Source of the DNA: Mermis nigrescens
Taxonomy: Eukaryota; Nematoda; Enoplea; Mermithida; Mermithidae
Assembly (NCBI GenBank): GCA_036768485.1
Contig: JAVLUZ010000599.1
Location: forward strand, 434,001-498,000
Length of the DNA stretch: 64,000 bases
Reading direction: 5' to 3'
Part shown: positions 1-10,600 of the stretch, in pieces
How positions within the stretch are numbered: the stretch's first letter is position 1
Layout: every line of letters starts with the position of its first letter
Translations under genes and position numbers: made by a program
Notes under the pieces: generated by a model
Told to the model about the DNA's origin: nothing
Database searches by the model: none
What the model saw: only the letters and a program-made list of their open reading frames with translations

Positions 1-198
1 TGATTTAACCGAGTGCTTGCAACACTCAAAATTCATAGAACTAGCGAGCTGGCGATTAAATCCATTTAGTGGTAAGACAAGTAAAGAAATAATCTCATTT
101 TTCGATGAATTTGGCTAATTACTAGAGCGAGTGATGACAGCAAGTCATCGATTCTGCCATTTTTCTTAGACGCATATCACAGATCAGTTTTTGAGGAA

Positions 199-1378
199 AT
201 GAGCTCAGCAGCGGAGATTACTTATCCTGAGATCAAAAAAGCATTAATCGAAAAATTTTTGCCTCTTAAGTTTGGGGATCGAGCTATTCTCGATTTCCAC
301 GAAATTAAGCAAATGGAAAATGAATCAGTAGATCAATACGTGCATAACTTGCAAAAATTAGCGAAACGAGCATTTCCGAATTTGTCTCTAGAGCAACCAG
401 AAGACCGATTAAAAGTTAGCTTTATTGAAGGATTGCTTCCAAGATTAAAATCGCAAATACAAATTTTCGGCGCTCCGAGATCATTTCAGAGTGCAATAAA
501 ATTATCGAAAAACGCAGAATATCCGTTATTACAAGAAAATAATCGTGTGTCAAATAATATTAGAAGCGAAGTAACGAATACGAGCTTCTCGACTACGGAA
601 TTAACGAGGTCAATATCAGAACTGCAAAAAGAAATTGCAGCACTTCGAAGGGAAAAAGACGATGTAAAATTAATTAATTCGGTTAATTATAATCGTAAAA
701 ATTATACGATGCCTCAGAATCGTTTTAGTAGGCATGATTCTTATTACAAGCCGAATGATAGGTACTACGATAAAAATCGAAATTCGAGCTATAAGAATTT
801 TGAAAAATGTTACGAATGTGGAAAATTAGGTCATTTCGGAAGAGAATGCTGGTGTCGTCAAGGAAATGTTAGAGGCATACCTGGGCGTGGGGGGTTTGGG
901 GGTATGCCCCTCCCGCGAGAAACCAAAATACCCCCCCCCAGAAATCAAAATACCCCCCAGATTTCAATTTCTGAAATTCTTTTCTTTTTTTCCGCAATTT
1001 TTTGATGCCAATGGATAGTGCTCGATGAGAAACGTTGAAAAATGGTGTTTTCCGCCATGCCACCACTTTTAAGGCCATATTTTGACCTTTGAAAAAATCT
1101 TGCACACCCCAGAACTTTGCCGCCCACCTATGGTTAGAGGTCGCTTAAAAAATAATTATGGAATACAAGATAGAAGCAGATCGTTTAATAGGTATCGTAA
1201 TTATTCGCGTTCGTCAAATCGTTCGTCAAGAGGATCGTTCGAAGAAGATATAGTGAACGTAAGTAGTTTCGATAATGATGAAGCTGATGCTGAACCATCA
1301 GGAATTAATTCGAATACAGTCGAAAGAATAAATTGTATAAGCATATTAAAAGATGACGGTGTGAACGAATTCGCGTAA
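199..1378 (+). pseudogene. Ty3/gypsy gag remnant with CCHC zinc knuckle, interrupted by a MITE
   Basis: The open part (199 to about 875) reads as a retrotransposon gag: an alpha-helical capsid-like region with a QYVHNLQKLAKRAFP stretch, a coiled-coil-like Glu/Lys segment, an Asn/Tyr/Arg-rich linker, and one zinc knuckle near 806-850 (CYECGKLGHFGREC, spacing C-x2-C-x4-H-x4-C). Gag-like sequence extends upstream of 199 (about 75-198) but contains stops. At 876 a 257-bp hAT MITE plus its 8-bp duplication adds 265 bp and shifts the frame. The Arg/Ser/Asn-rich gag tail resumes at 1133-1378. The gene is dead as it stands. Confidence 0.8.
876..1132 (+). mobile_element. hAT MITE family F1, copy 1 (inside gypsy gag)
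   Basis: A 257-bp non-coding element begins CATACCTGGGCG and ends CGCCCACCTATG, imperfect terminal inverted repeats. It is flanked by identical 8-bp duplications GTTAGAGG (868-875 and 1133-1140). An 8-bp duplication with CAnnGGTGGGC-like ends is the hAT signature. Its interior (poly-C stretches, GATAGTGCTCGATGAGAAACG, CTTTGAAAAAATCTTGCAC) recurs in six other places in the window. Confidence 0.9.
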
Positions 1379-1599
1379 ATAATTATTACGTACATAATTT
1401 TTCGCGACGATTTCATGGTACGGCCGTTGCAACAGCTAATTACATGAATGCGCATCGAATACCGCGTCAAAATTTAATTCGTTTTTAAGATCGGAATCAA
1501 AATTATAATCAAAATGGCACGAAAGAGCAAGTTTATGAAAATGAAACAGCTCGAGTGACGTTTGAATTGCCTAAAGATAAAGAGAATATAAAAAGTCGA

Positions 1600-1725
1600 C
1601 CGAAAAAGGTAATTACGTGCAAAAATACGTATAATCCGCTTCCCTTAATAGATTTTAGCGTGAATAATGTACCTAGCAGAGCTTTGATAGAGACTGGCTC
1701 TCAAATTACGCTAATTACCTAATCT
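1600..1725 (+). pseudogene. Ty3/gypsy aspartic protease remnant
   Basis: A short reading frame contains RALIETGSQITLIT, which matches the active-site segment of retroelement aspartic proteases (normally ALIDTGSQ.S.I). Here the catalytic Asp is Glu, and a stop codon follows directly after LIT. It lies between gag and RT, as expected for Ty3/gypsy. The domain is short, lacks the key residue and is certainly inactive. Confidence 0.6.
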
Positions 1726-2226
1726 TTCGCCGAAAATAATTTAAAAATTATTTCACTAAAATCGAAAAATTAAGACTGTGATATTTCAGTCAACGGGTCA
1801 AGTTTTCATATATTAGCTGTTTTGCCGTATCTCATTCGAAATAGGCAATAATAAATACGTTGTTTCGGATGGCTTAGTCAATCATTTGCCTTACACATCA
1901 CTAATAGGGCATTATTTTATACGCAAATATAACGTTGACATCTCTTGCAGTGAGAATTGCGTGCAAATAGGTGATGATAAAATACCGATAGTTATAGCGA
2001 AAAGAGAGAAAACATAATCACTGGTACATAAAATACCAGACATTATGATTCTAATTATTGAAAATCAGGCGCAATAGTCTGCTTGTGTAAAAATTTTAAA
2101 ATACCTGCGCTTCCAGAATGCCTATTACCGTGTAGAGTATTGTCAGAGGTAAAAAAGAACGAACTTCTATTTGAATCGAATAAAACATCCTGCGAAATGA
2201 AGAAAATACACGTTGCAACAACATAA

Positions 2227-2740
2227 TTGAAAAATAACGAGCAAGGAATACCTTGCCGATTGCTAAATTCGACTGAAAAATCAATTGTGATTAAAGCTGG
2301 ATCGATTTTAGGAACAGTTTCGGGAGATTTTGAACTTTGCAAGCAGAAATTATCGAAAAATAGCGATATCGACAATGAAATTCCTGAATGTTCGAATAAA
2401 GCAGATCCATCGGAAATTGATAATGATTATTTAGAGCAGCTATTGGATAAAAATCGGGATTTATTCGCAATGAGTAATCGAGATCTAGGCAGGACAAGTT
2501 TGTTGAGGCATAAAATCAATACAAGAAATGCAAAGCCAATTAAAGGTAAAAAATTTAGAACTCCATATGCTTATCGCGAAAGTTTGAAAAATACTATAGA
2601 AGAAATGCGGAAGGACAAAATAATTCGACCTTCGACATCTGAATGGTCAAGCCCGATATTTCTGATAAAGAAAAAGATGGCTCACTCCGACCGGCGGTAG
2701 ACTAAAGATCAAAATATACAGAAACCTAAGAACTCTGCAC
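2227..2740 (+). pseudogene. N-terminal part of Ty3/gypsy reverse transcriptase, truncated
   Basis: The frame from about 2400 reads as the approach to the RT domain: LLDKNRDLFAMSNRDLGRT, then HKINTRNAKPIKGKKFRTP, then EMRKDKIIRPSTSEWSSPIF and LIKKK. This is the conserved entry of Ty3/gypsy RT, with the RPS.S.WSSP motif. A frameshift after LIKKK (about 2680) is followed by a recognisable KDGSLRP and then stops. The YxDD palm, RNase H and integrase are absent. Confidence 0.75.
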
Positions 2741-3255
2741 GCGCCATATATATATGCAGCAAATACATTTTCTTACACTAGATTGATGACCATTAATTGC
2801 AGGATTCTGTTTCGAAGAAATTGAGTAGATACTTTAGTTAACATGTTGTATCACTTGCTGTTTAGAAAGTGATTGCATTTCACTTTAAAGGATTTTTCTA
2901 GTTTCTTTTACCATAACAATTCACAATTCAGTATATTTGTCTATTCATCGATGTCTACAAAGACGATTTTATTGGCAAGATTGTACACAAGTCAAAAAAA
3001 CAATTAGTAATATTATTATTAATATATTGAACAGAACTATAAAAACAATATTGTTCTTAACATCAGCATTATCCTTTTTAAACAAGACAACCTTATTGAC
3101 ACCATCCATTTTCAAATTAAAACTGCATTAAGTTATTTCTTCTTAATGTGCAGTTCACTTATAATCAAGCACAAAAATTTAACCAACGAATTCACATTGC
3201 AAATCCTCACTCAATCAATACACAAGCACAATGTGTTGTGACTTTTGAAATTGAA
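2741..3255. other. AT-rich unassigned DNA
   Basis: No coding similarity, RNA gene or delimited element was recognised. The only open frames are short and lysine/leucine-rich, as expected by chance in AT-rich DNA. Confidence 0.5.
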
Positions 3256-3343
3256 AACACCCAATTTTCAATTTTCAAATTGAAAATTGGATCAATTTTC
3301 AAATTGAAAATTGGGTCAATTTTCAAATTGAAAATTGGGTGTT
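3256..3343. repeat. Palindromic tandem repeat, 24-bp unit
   Basis: About three and a half copies of a self-complementary 24-bp unit, CAATTTTCAAATTGAAAATT plus GGRT, lie between AACACCC on the left and GGGTGTTT on the right. Both the units and the whole 88-bp block read almost the same on both strands. Confidence 0.9.
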
Positions 3344-3640
3344 TGAATTTGCGATGAAGAAAATAATCAAAAGATAGTCACTTGGTTTATTTAAGCCGAG
3401 TAATAAAATAACGACCGTCCACCAATTCCAAACTAAACGCAACTAATCTGATCACTATGAAAAAGTTTTGAAAAATGAGCTTGCTAAGCGAGAGTTGTAA
3501 ACCAAGAGAAACTTAAAGTTAAAACCTACCATTAAATTATGAGAGAATTATAAAAGATTTTAAACTTCAAGAAAATGGAAAAGGCGGGATGTTGGTAAAT
3601 TAGAAGGCAAAGATTTTCGGCAAAAATTCAAAAACTTCAC
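3344..3640. other. AT-rich unassigned DNA
   Basis: Nothing supportable seen. Confidence 0.4.
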
Positions 3641-3649
3641 GCAAATATC

Positions 3650-5900
3650 AAATGTAAGGAACACTAACGCTTTGATTTGGTAGTAAAATAAATTTGTAGT
3701 ATAGACTACATATTAACAACAAATGAATAGTGCAAACTTTACACAACTACTAGGTGTAGAGAATACTAACAGTTTACGGCTTATTAATGTACATGATTAC
3801 AATAAAGCTGTATATCTTTGTCGACTTCTGTGCACAGTAGTGTGATTGCTGGTTCATTTTAAACCACTTTTGCAGGCAATTTACATCAATTAAACGATAG
3901 CTCTCCATGTGCAAGATTTTGTGAAACATATTATAAACACGGCTAAGAAAGATTTAACTTTAATGCAACCCATTTAAGACAAAATTACATCTCTTCAATG
4001 ATCTAAGGACACTTGAACATAATTTTTAAATCACTTTAGATTACTTTTGAGGGTAAACAAACTCACTTAATTGATGTCTCACATATGAATCCTTGAAAAT
4101 TTCTTGACTTCAGTTACAAAGTCTCTGCAAGTCTATCGAATTAGGGTTAACACGTAACGTAAACTTTACACAAACACATAGCGTAAAGAATATTTTAGTC
4201 GGATTCGTAATTTTGATATTGCTCCGATATTTCTTTCAACATTTATGGAAAAATGAGTCTCCATATTGTTTTAAAGACAATAAGCATTAGGTTTAAACCA
4301 CTTTGCAATACTGCTGAGTGTAAGCAAGCGCGCCCAATTGACGTATATATTTCATTCCCTGTAAATTTTTATATCTCAGGAAAAAATTTCGATTTTTGCA
4401 ATGCTCTAGAACAAAGGCTAACATGCAGTGTCAAAAATTACTCGGATATTATGATCAACATTCATGAAAAAATTATGTCTCTACAATGGTCTGAGGACAT
4501 ATAAACAATGAATGTAAACTACTTTACATCACTGTTGGATGTAAACAAACGCGCCTACGTGACGTCTCACATTTGATCCTTTGAAAACTTCTAGGCTCCA
4601 AGAAAAAATTAGGTTTCAGGAATGCTCAAAAACGAAGATAAATATATATGTAGTGTAAACTTCATGTAAACACCTAGTGTAAAGAAGATTTTAGTCAGAT
4701 TCGTAATTTTGATATTGTTCCGATATTACGATTAATATTTATGAAAAAATTAAGTCTACATAATGTTCTATGGGCAAACTAACAATTGGTGTAAACTACT
4801 TTACAACACCGTAGAGTGTAAACATATGCGCCAGACTGGCATATCAAATTTGATTCCTGGTCCATTTCTAGACTTGATAAACGTGTCCCTGACTCGTAAC
4901 CGGAGAAGCAGGCAGAAAAAACAAGACAGAAACGCATTTAAAACTCCAAATTTTTGACTTTACACTCGCTAAATATTAATGTATAGACAATTTGCTTTGA
5001 CATGCACCCGATATAAAGCACTTTATTTTTATTCTATTAGACTTATCCCGACTTCTGGACGGAGAAAGTGGCGAACAAAAAACGCAACAAAAACGTATTT
5101 TCCATCATTTAGAACACTGTAAACTTTAAAATTCCGTACCGAACTCCCCATTGAGTTTAAAGAAATTCGGTTTGGTACAATTTGTAGCTTTTAAATCGTA
5201 GTACATTCCTGTGTGCCGAAATTCTGTTGCAAAAATTATTTGGCATGATTTATCAATCAAACTTCGGAAAAAACGTGTTTTTTAGCCCATTTTTTACCTC
5301 TGATTTCGAACTTTACACCCCCATAAATAACTCAATATTGCGTTTTTTTAAATGCGGTTTGCTGCGATGTTTAGCCCCTGTGAGGCACTTTATTAATGCT
5401 GTCTTCGATTTGCACTGACTCATAAGCGGAAAAAATTTGGCAGAGAAATCTTAGTTAAAATCCGTTTTTTTACACCATCCACTAGAGTGTAAACTTTAAA
5501 CCCCAGGATCTAACTCACCATAGAGCATACAAGACTTTGCTTATATGCAGAATGTAGCCCTTGATCCGCTCTACATTTCTGTCAGAAAACATTTTAAAAA
5601 CCTCATAACCGGAGTTAGTATCGGACATAGGAAGGTTGAAAACTCGACCAAAAAGTGCTTTTTCACCCCCAGATTTTCGCACTGTTTACACTGCCGTTCA
5701 ATAAATAATGCGAATTTCAAAAAACAAAAAAAGTGTCATCTGTAGAATTCATCCCTCTATTATCCTATTCTGTTCAATCCTTCGAGTCATCAATACTCAG
5801 TTGTCCACATGCCGCAGTAAAAAGGTCCCAAAATTTGTCCTATGTTATAACGTTACACAAAAACTTTACACCTTCTTTACACAGTCAATTTTGAGTTTCA
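3650..5900. repeat. Block of diverged tandem repeats rich in GTGTAAA/TTTACAC
   Basis: Similar segments recur at roughly 220-270 bp and at about 485 bp. TTTAGTCGGATTCGTAATTT at about 4195 is matched by TTTAGTCAGATTCGTAATTT at about 4690. A TATTTATGAAAAAATTA-ACTCTAC-like segment recurs near 4235, 4445 and 4735. GTGTAAACTTTACAC-type half-palindromes recur throughout, down to about 5880. It looks like an old satellite-like array or a duplicated repeat, not coding sequence. Unit boundaries are uncertain by eye. Confidence 0.6.
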
Positions 5901-6055
5901 AGAAAAACAAAAAAACACGGGCAGCGAATTTTTTTATTATCTTTCTTTTAAAAAAACCGCACCTTCCAGAAGTGTCCCGTTATAGCTGTAGGGGGTGCCC
6001 AGGTGTTGGGGGTACCCAAGTATATTATAGGTACGCGCTAACGCGCTACCTATGA

Positions 6056-6897
6056 TAAATGCTCAGTTTGTACATGGGTTATAATAATCCTAAACATCAA
6101 TATTTTATTGGAAATCAACTTTTACCTTCTGATTCTGACTGTGTCCGCGATTTAGGTGTTCGAATGTCTCAAAATTTGAAATTTCAGCAGCACTATCATG
6201 AAGTGATTAAAAAGCTTCTCAGCGATCCAGTCTGATACTGAAGTTATTCTTCTCTCGTGATCATAAAATTTTGTCTCGTGCTTTTGTTGTATATGTTCGT
6301 CCGCTTTAGAGTACTGCTGTACCGTTTGGAGTCCTTATCGTATTCGAGATATTGATCGTATCGAGCGAGTTCAGCGCAAGTTTACCCGTTGTATTTTTGG
6401 TTTTAACAGTGGTTTGTCATATAATGATCGTTTAAAAAGTCTGTCGTTAGAACGTCTCGAAATACGCCGTATTCGTTTTGCTTTATCCTTTTACTATCAG
6501 ATTATTAATGGAAAATCACACATTCTCTGTGACGAGTTTTTCGCATTCAATCGCAACTATACTCGCTCTGTCAATAACCTTAAACTGACTGTTCCAGTGG
6601 CTCGTTCAGATATTCTCAAGTATGATTTCAGTCATAGATATGTGAATCTGTGAATTCACTTCCAGTTGATGTTGTAAATTCACCTAGTTTAGAAATTTTC
6701 AAACGCAAACTCAATGCTTTTGATTTTTCTGTTCATCTGAAGGGGCACGTGTAAGTTTTCACGTTCGTGACTGCGTGTCCCGTTGCTGACGTTTTAGTCA
6801 TATATCGTTTTATCATATCTTTGTATCGTACGCTGTGTCTTTATTTTTACCATGTCTTGTACGTTTTGCAATAAATCTTTGTTGTTGTTGTTGTTAA
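6056..6897 (+). mobile_element. CR1-like non-LTR retrotransposon, 5'-truncated 3' end
   Basis: The end of a non-LTR reverse transcriptase ORF is followed by a 3' UTR and a TTG microsatellite tail. Recognisable pieces: LHMGYNNPKHQYFIG and CVRDLGVRMSQNLKFQ (post-palm thumb region), then YNDRLKSLSLERLEIRRIRF with TRSVNNLKLTVPVARSD near the C-terminus (6414-6650). Stops and frameshifts separate the pieces. The 3' end reads GCAATAAATC then TTTG(TTG)n ending near 6897. A microsatellite tail directly after AATAAA and without poly(A) is typical of the CR1/L2 group. Confidence 0.8.
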
Positions 6898-6948
6898 GAA
6901 AGAACTAACGTTATTTTCAAGTTATTCTAAGCGTTCAAATTCAGAGAG

Positions 6949-7133
6949 CGGATGCTCGACTAATAATCTTGATGCAATCCAATGTACAAGCGATTGTCAT
7001 CTGAGATATGTTTGTGAATAGCAGATAAGCTTATCACTCCTGAATTGGCTATATGCTATTTTAAAAACATATCTCAAATAGCAATCATTTAATTACATCA
7101 GATTGCTTCAAGGTTATTAGTCGAGCATCTCAA
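6949..7133. repeat. Long inverted repeat (fold-back element?)
   Basis: GATGCTCGACTAATAATCTT (from 6951) is repeated inverted at about 7112-7131 with two mismatches over 29 bp. An inner pair (GATTGtcATcTGAGATATGTTT against AACATATCTCAAATAGCAATC) extends the symmetry inward. The arms enclose about 60 bp. No convincing target duplication was found. Confidence 0.7.
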
Positions 7134-7509
7134 CTCTTTTGATCTTTTAATCAAGGAGTCATTATACATAAGCTGCACTGCAGGCTGTTATCACAATGGA
7201 GCTCTATATGTAGCCCTTTGCACCGAATATCTTATCACTTCACAAGCAAGTAGGCATATTATTCTGAATAAAAATAAAGAGAAAATTTGATTTTAACCAA
7301 CTTTTATAGGGGATGTACAACAGATAAGCGTACTCCTTTTATTACCATTACGTTTTTCTCTTCACTTTCGTCGACTTTCGTATTTTTAACGCATTTTGTG
7401 TTACTCATCTTCATATGTGTTTATTTCCTCTTTGCCTACTTATCGAAATAAATTTGTTTGCTTGTTTATTTTGTATCCCTGACGACGAGTCATAAGTATT
7501 GTCCAACAC
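7134..7509. other. Unassigned AT-rich DNA
   Basis: No gene or delimited repeat seen. The stretch ends at the TA that flanks the MITE beginning at 7512. Confidence 0.4.
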
Positions 7510-7511
7510 TA

Positions 7512-8048
7512 TAGTTTGTTTCATTTATCCGAGAGTTTTTTCAGTAAATGTTTTCGGGGGCTACAGTAACCCCTTCTTTCTAATCTACTTTAGGTCGCTA
7601 GATCTCACTGTTGCTGCGTAGCAGAGATGGGGTTTTCAACAACATTTTTGCGATATAATTTATTCTCGTCTTCCAGCAGATCAATCAACTTACAGATAAA
7701 AATCGAACATTCAGCTTGAGTCCTGTCTCGACACTTCGAACACAATCGACTAAAATATCAAGAAACGCCGCGAACTCCCGCATAGTTCAGTGGTAAAACG
7801 TTTGCTTGTCGTCGAGGCAAACCGGGTTCGACTCCAGCCGTTAGCTTTTTATTTAGCGCAATTACTGTAGTACGTCCCAGCACTGATTAAATGCTGAAAT
7901 TAAATTTATATAAGCGGACTAGTGCATTAAAAATGGAAGGCCGATCACTGAGCTGATTCACCGAATTACAGTAATTGTCTTGTTTTCTCGCTTACGCTAG
8001 TCTTTAAGATAATTGACTTAAAAGCTCTCGAACAAAAGAAACAGACGA
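7512..8048 (+). mobile_element. TA-flanked MITE carrying a tRNA-like Pol III promoter, copy 1
   Basis: Imperfect terminal inverted repeats TAGTTTGTTTCATTTATCCG / TCGTCTGTTTCTTTTGTTCG (then AGAG on both sides) enclose 537 bp. Each end is bordered by TA, which suggests a Tc1/mariner-type or similar TA-targeting element. The interior holds a tRNA-like segment at about 7773-7842. A second, reverse-oriented copy at 56724-57150 shares the tRNA-like part and its flanks, so the tRNA segment belongs to the family. Confidence 0.75.
7773..7842 (+). ncRNA. tRNA-like (SINE-type) sequence with A and B boxes inside the MITE
   Basis: TAGTTCAGTGGTAAAACG fits a Pol III A box and GGGTTCGACTCC fits a B box, spaced as in a tRNA. 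The anticodon-like arm is a stem with loop GTCGTCG. The acceptor 5' strand (CTCCCGC) has no complementary 3' strand and the T stem is broken, so this is not a functional tRNA. It is best read as a tRNA-derived Pol III promoter carried by the MITE. Confidence 0.65.
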
Positions 8049-8053
8049 TAGGT

Positions 8054-10600
8054 TCATTTTTAATATCATTAGTTACCTACAGTCTCGTCTCAAATAAGCT
8101 TGCAGTTTTCTTTCCATGATTTTTGTCGACAACATAAACTGGACTAGCGTCGTATAAACATGCGGTAAATAGGTATCCATCAAACGCAAGTGCAGAGAAT
8201 ATTGATTTACGTCTCAAAATTGACAGTATGTGAAACAGACGACGACCATTCGAAGCGTACAACTACGCCCTCTGCTATAATGTAAGTTGAATCATTGAAC
8301 TGCCTTGCCGTATACTGCTGTTTTTGTCTTATCTTTAAAGTTTATTCTGTTTGCACTTATCAGAAACAGTTTCATTCTATTTGCAGAAAGATGAACACAA
8401 ATTTGTCTAGATTTGTGTTGATATCTGATTTCGCTGTTGGAAACGGTTGATTTGATAATATTTGAACAGTTTGCCACTCTGTTTGATCAGGCCTTTGACA
8501 TATGCTGTTATGCTATTTGCATATTTGTTTGTGTCACTGTTTGCATATACAAATGTGTTTGAGAAGAATTTTATAAAGAAATAAACTAGGTAAGGGACTG
8601 TATCTGAGTCTGTCTTTCCAGTCTGCATTCCACTCCACTTGCTGTATTTCCTTCTATTCATCCCTATACCCACTTCCTTCCTGGATTGTTCATATCTTCA
8701 CAACACATTGAGATGATCAAATTCAAACACTTTATACCACATTCTGTGTCTGTTGAATGATAAAGTATCATTGAACTGTTCTCAAAGGATACCACACTGC
8801 TCTAAAGAATAATTTTATTACTGCCTGACCTACTGGGGTCCTGAAACTATCAGAATGAGTGCTTTAAGAAAACAAGAGAACCATTGATGAGATAAAGTCC
8901 TATACTACGCACATACACATACAAAATTATTGACTTGCATAATGATGAAAATTATCTGATTCCCAAGGATAAGGAAAATGTTCTGATATGCATATGAACA
9001 TTTCATGTCATCTCATACATTGCTAACTGATTGCTGCCATATCTCAACTGAGTTACTGCCTGGTTAAAAGTATCTAACCAGATTCAAGATTATCAGTCTC
9101 TACTAAACCATTCTTCAAATCTATTAATAGAAGGCAAGATGAATGCACATTTAAAAATATGTTCTGTTAATTTATGCCCAAAACACTGATGCTTGCCAGC
9201 AGAGTTGTTTGCTCACACATAGTTACAGACTGAAAAGTTGTTAATAAATATGATCAATATTGATTGAGTTCATTGATTTGCATATCAGTGAGTAGAGTTT
9301 GCTTAGTGAGCAGAGTTGACTGACCCATAGTATATCACAAAGACTTTCTGAGACTACTATGATCATTCATGAATAAAGAAGTATTATTGCTAATGACTGA
9401 GCAGTGAATATAAAGGTGAATAGTAATTATATTTACGAGAGCCAAAATATAGGTGGCTCTTTGATAAGAGACTGATGGATACACACTAGGAAGCTCACAC
9501 AACTACTGCTTTTAACTGATATGATCTTGATATGTTTAATGAATTGCAATGCTAGAAGAATGAATATGTCATATCAAAACATCCGGTTTGTTGGTTGAAG
9601 TCATTGAAGATACATATAATGGTGTTCTGCAGCTGAAAACAGATACTCATTTGTAATACCTGCTTTAGTTTATTCTTTTAATGCTAGTATTGAACTGAGC
9701 TTTCTATTAAATGCCTGAAGACTAACGATGAAACGCTTAGATGTTTCATATTCATTGATGCTTTAATATGCCTGTTTTGCCATGTTGGCAGAGATTGTTG
9801 TGCTTGACAGCACAGTAACCATGCCCAATTGTTTGAATGAATGTGATGTTGAAAGGACTCTGTGATGATATCTGTGCGTTCAATTGAACCGTTCCTTTAT
9901 TCAAGATATTTCAAATGGAATGTCTGTACTGTAATATTTGGATATTTCGATTTGAATGGATTTCGTTGGAATTCGCGATGGCTTCAAATCTAGACAGAGG
10001 CTTTCAACGATTTACCTACCACTTCGGATGCCTTTGCATTGATTTGGTTGGTTGAACATTTGGTTTGATTGCTTTCAAGAGTTGGAAACACGTGTCCTAG
10101 CTGATTGGAGGCCTTCGTTGGAAGCGGGATATATCTTTAAAGAGAAATCTGTGCCAGAATCTGATGATAATCACAATGTCACCCAGTAACAAATTGGAGA
10201 TTTGAGAGGCCTATTCGTTGGAAACGGGATAAGATTGTTCAAAAGGATATCAAACGATTTGACAAACGTAATTTGTTTGATGATTTTTCAATTGAATTGA
10301 ACATTGCCCTTAGAGTACAATAGATCAAACACACACTCTATATCTGGACTTTAAAGCTCGATTTCATTGAAGATTTCGTTGGAAATATCTTCCCATAATA
10401 TTCTGAATCTAAAGATATTTAAATCAGATTAGTGGAATCTTTGATTTGATTGATATCTTAGAAAATCTGCCATTCATACATCTGCAAGTAACTTTATTTG
10501 ACGGTAATTTGATGATATATTCACATAGGATGCAATCTGTTGTATGAGAAGAAAAATTTTCTTCATCTTCACCATGAGGAGAAGGCTCAGTCAGATTAGA
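8054..10600. other. AT-rich intergenic DNA without recognised genes
   Basis: About 2.5 kb without coding similarity, without the GC palindrome and without delimited MITEs, in contrast to the rest of the window. Several short frames exist but none resembles a protein family. A motif TTCGTTGGAA occurs four times between 9962 and 10385. Confidence 0.5.

Larger units (their letters stand above)
1..2740 (+). mobile_element. Degraded Ty3/gypsy-type LTR retrotransposon (gag, protease, start of RT)
   Basis: Gag, protease and the beginning of reverse transcriptase occur in the normal Ty3/gypsy order on the + strand. All are broken by stops and frameshifts. No LTR is seen: the left side runs off the window, and coding similarity fades after about 2740, just past the N-terminal RT motif. 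A hAT MITE (876-1132) interrupts gag downstream of the zinc knuckle. The copy cannot encode a working element. Family assignment rests on gag-knuckle plus the gypsy-style RT entry sequence; integrase and env were not found. Confidence 0.8.

Noticed and set aside
7773..7842. A functional tRNA gene (anticodon CGT or similar)
   Set aside because: The 3' acceptor strand and T-stem pairing are missing, and the segment is repeated inside a MITE family.
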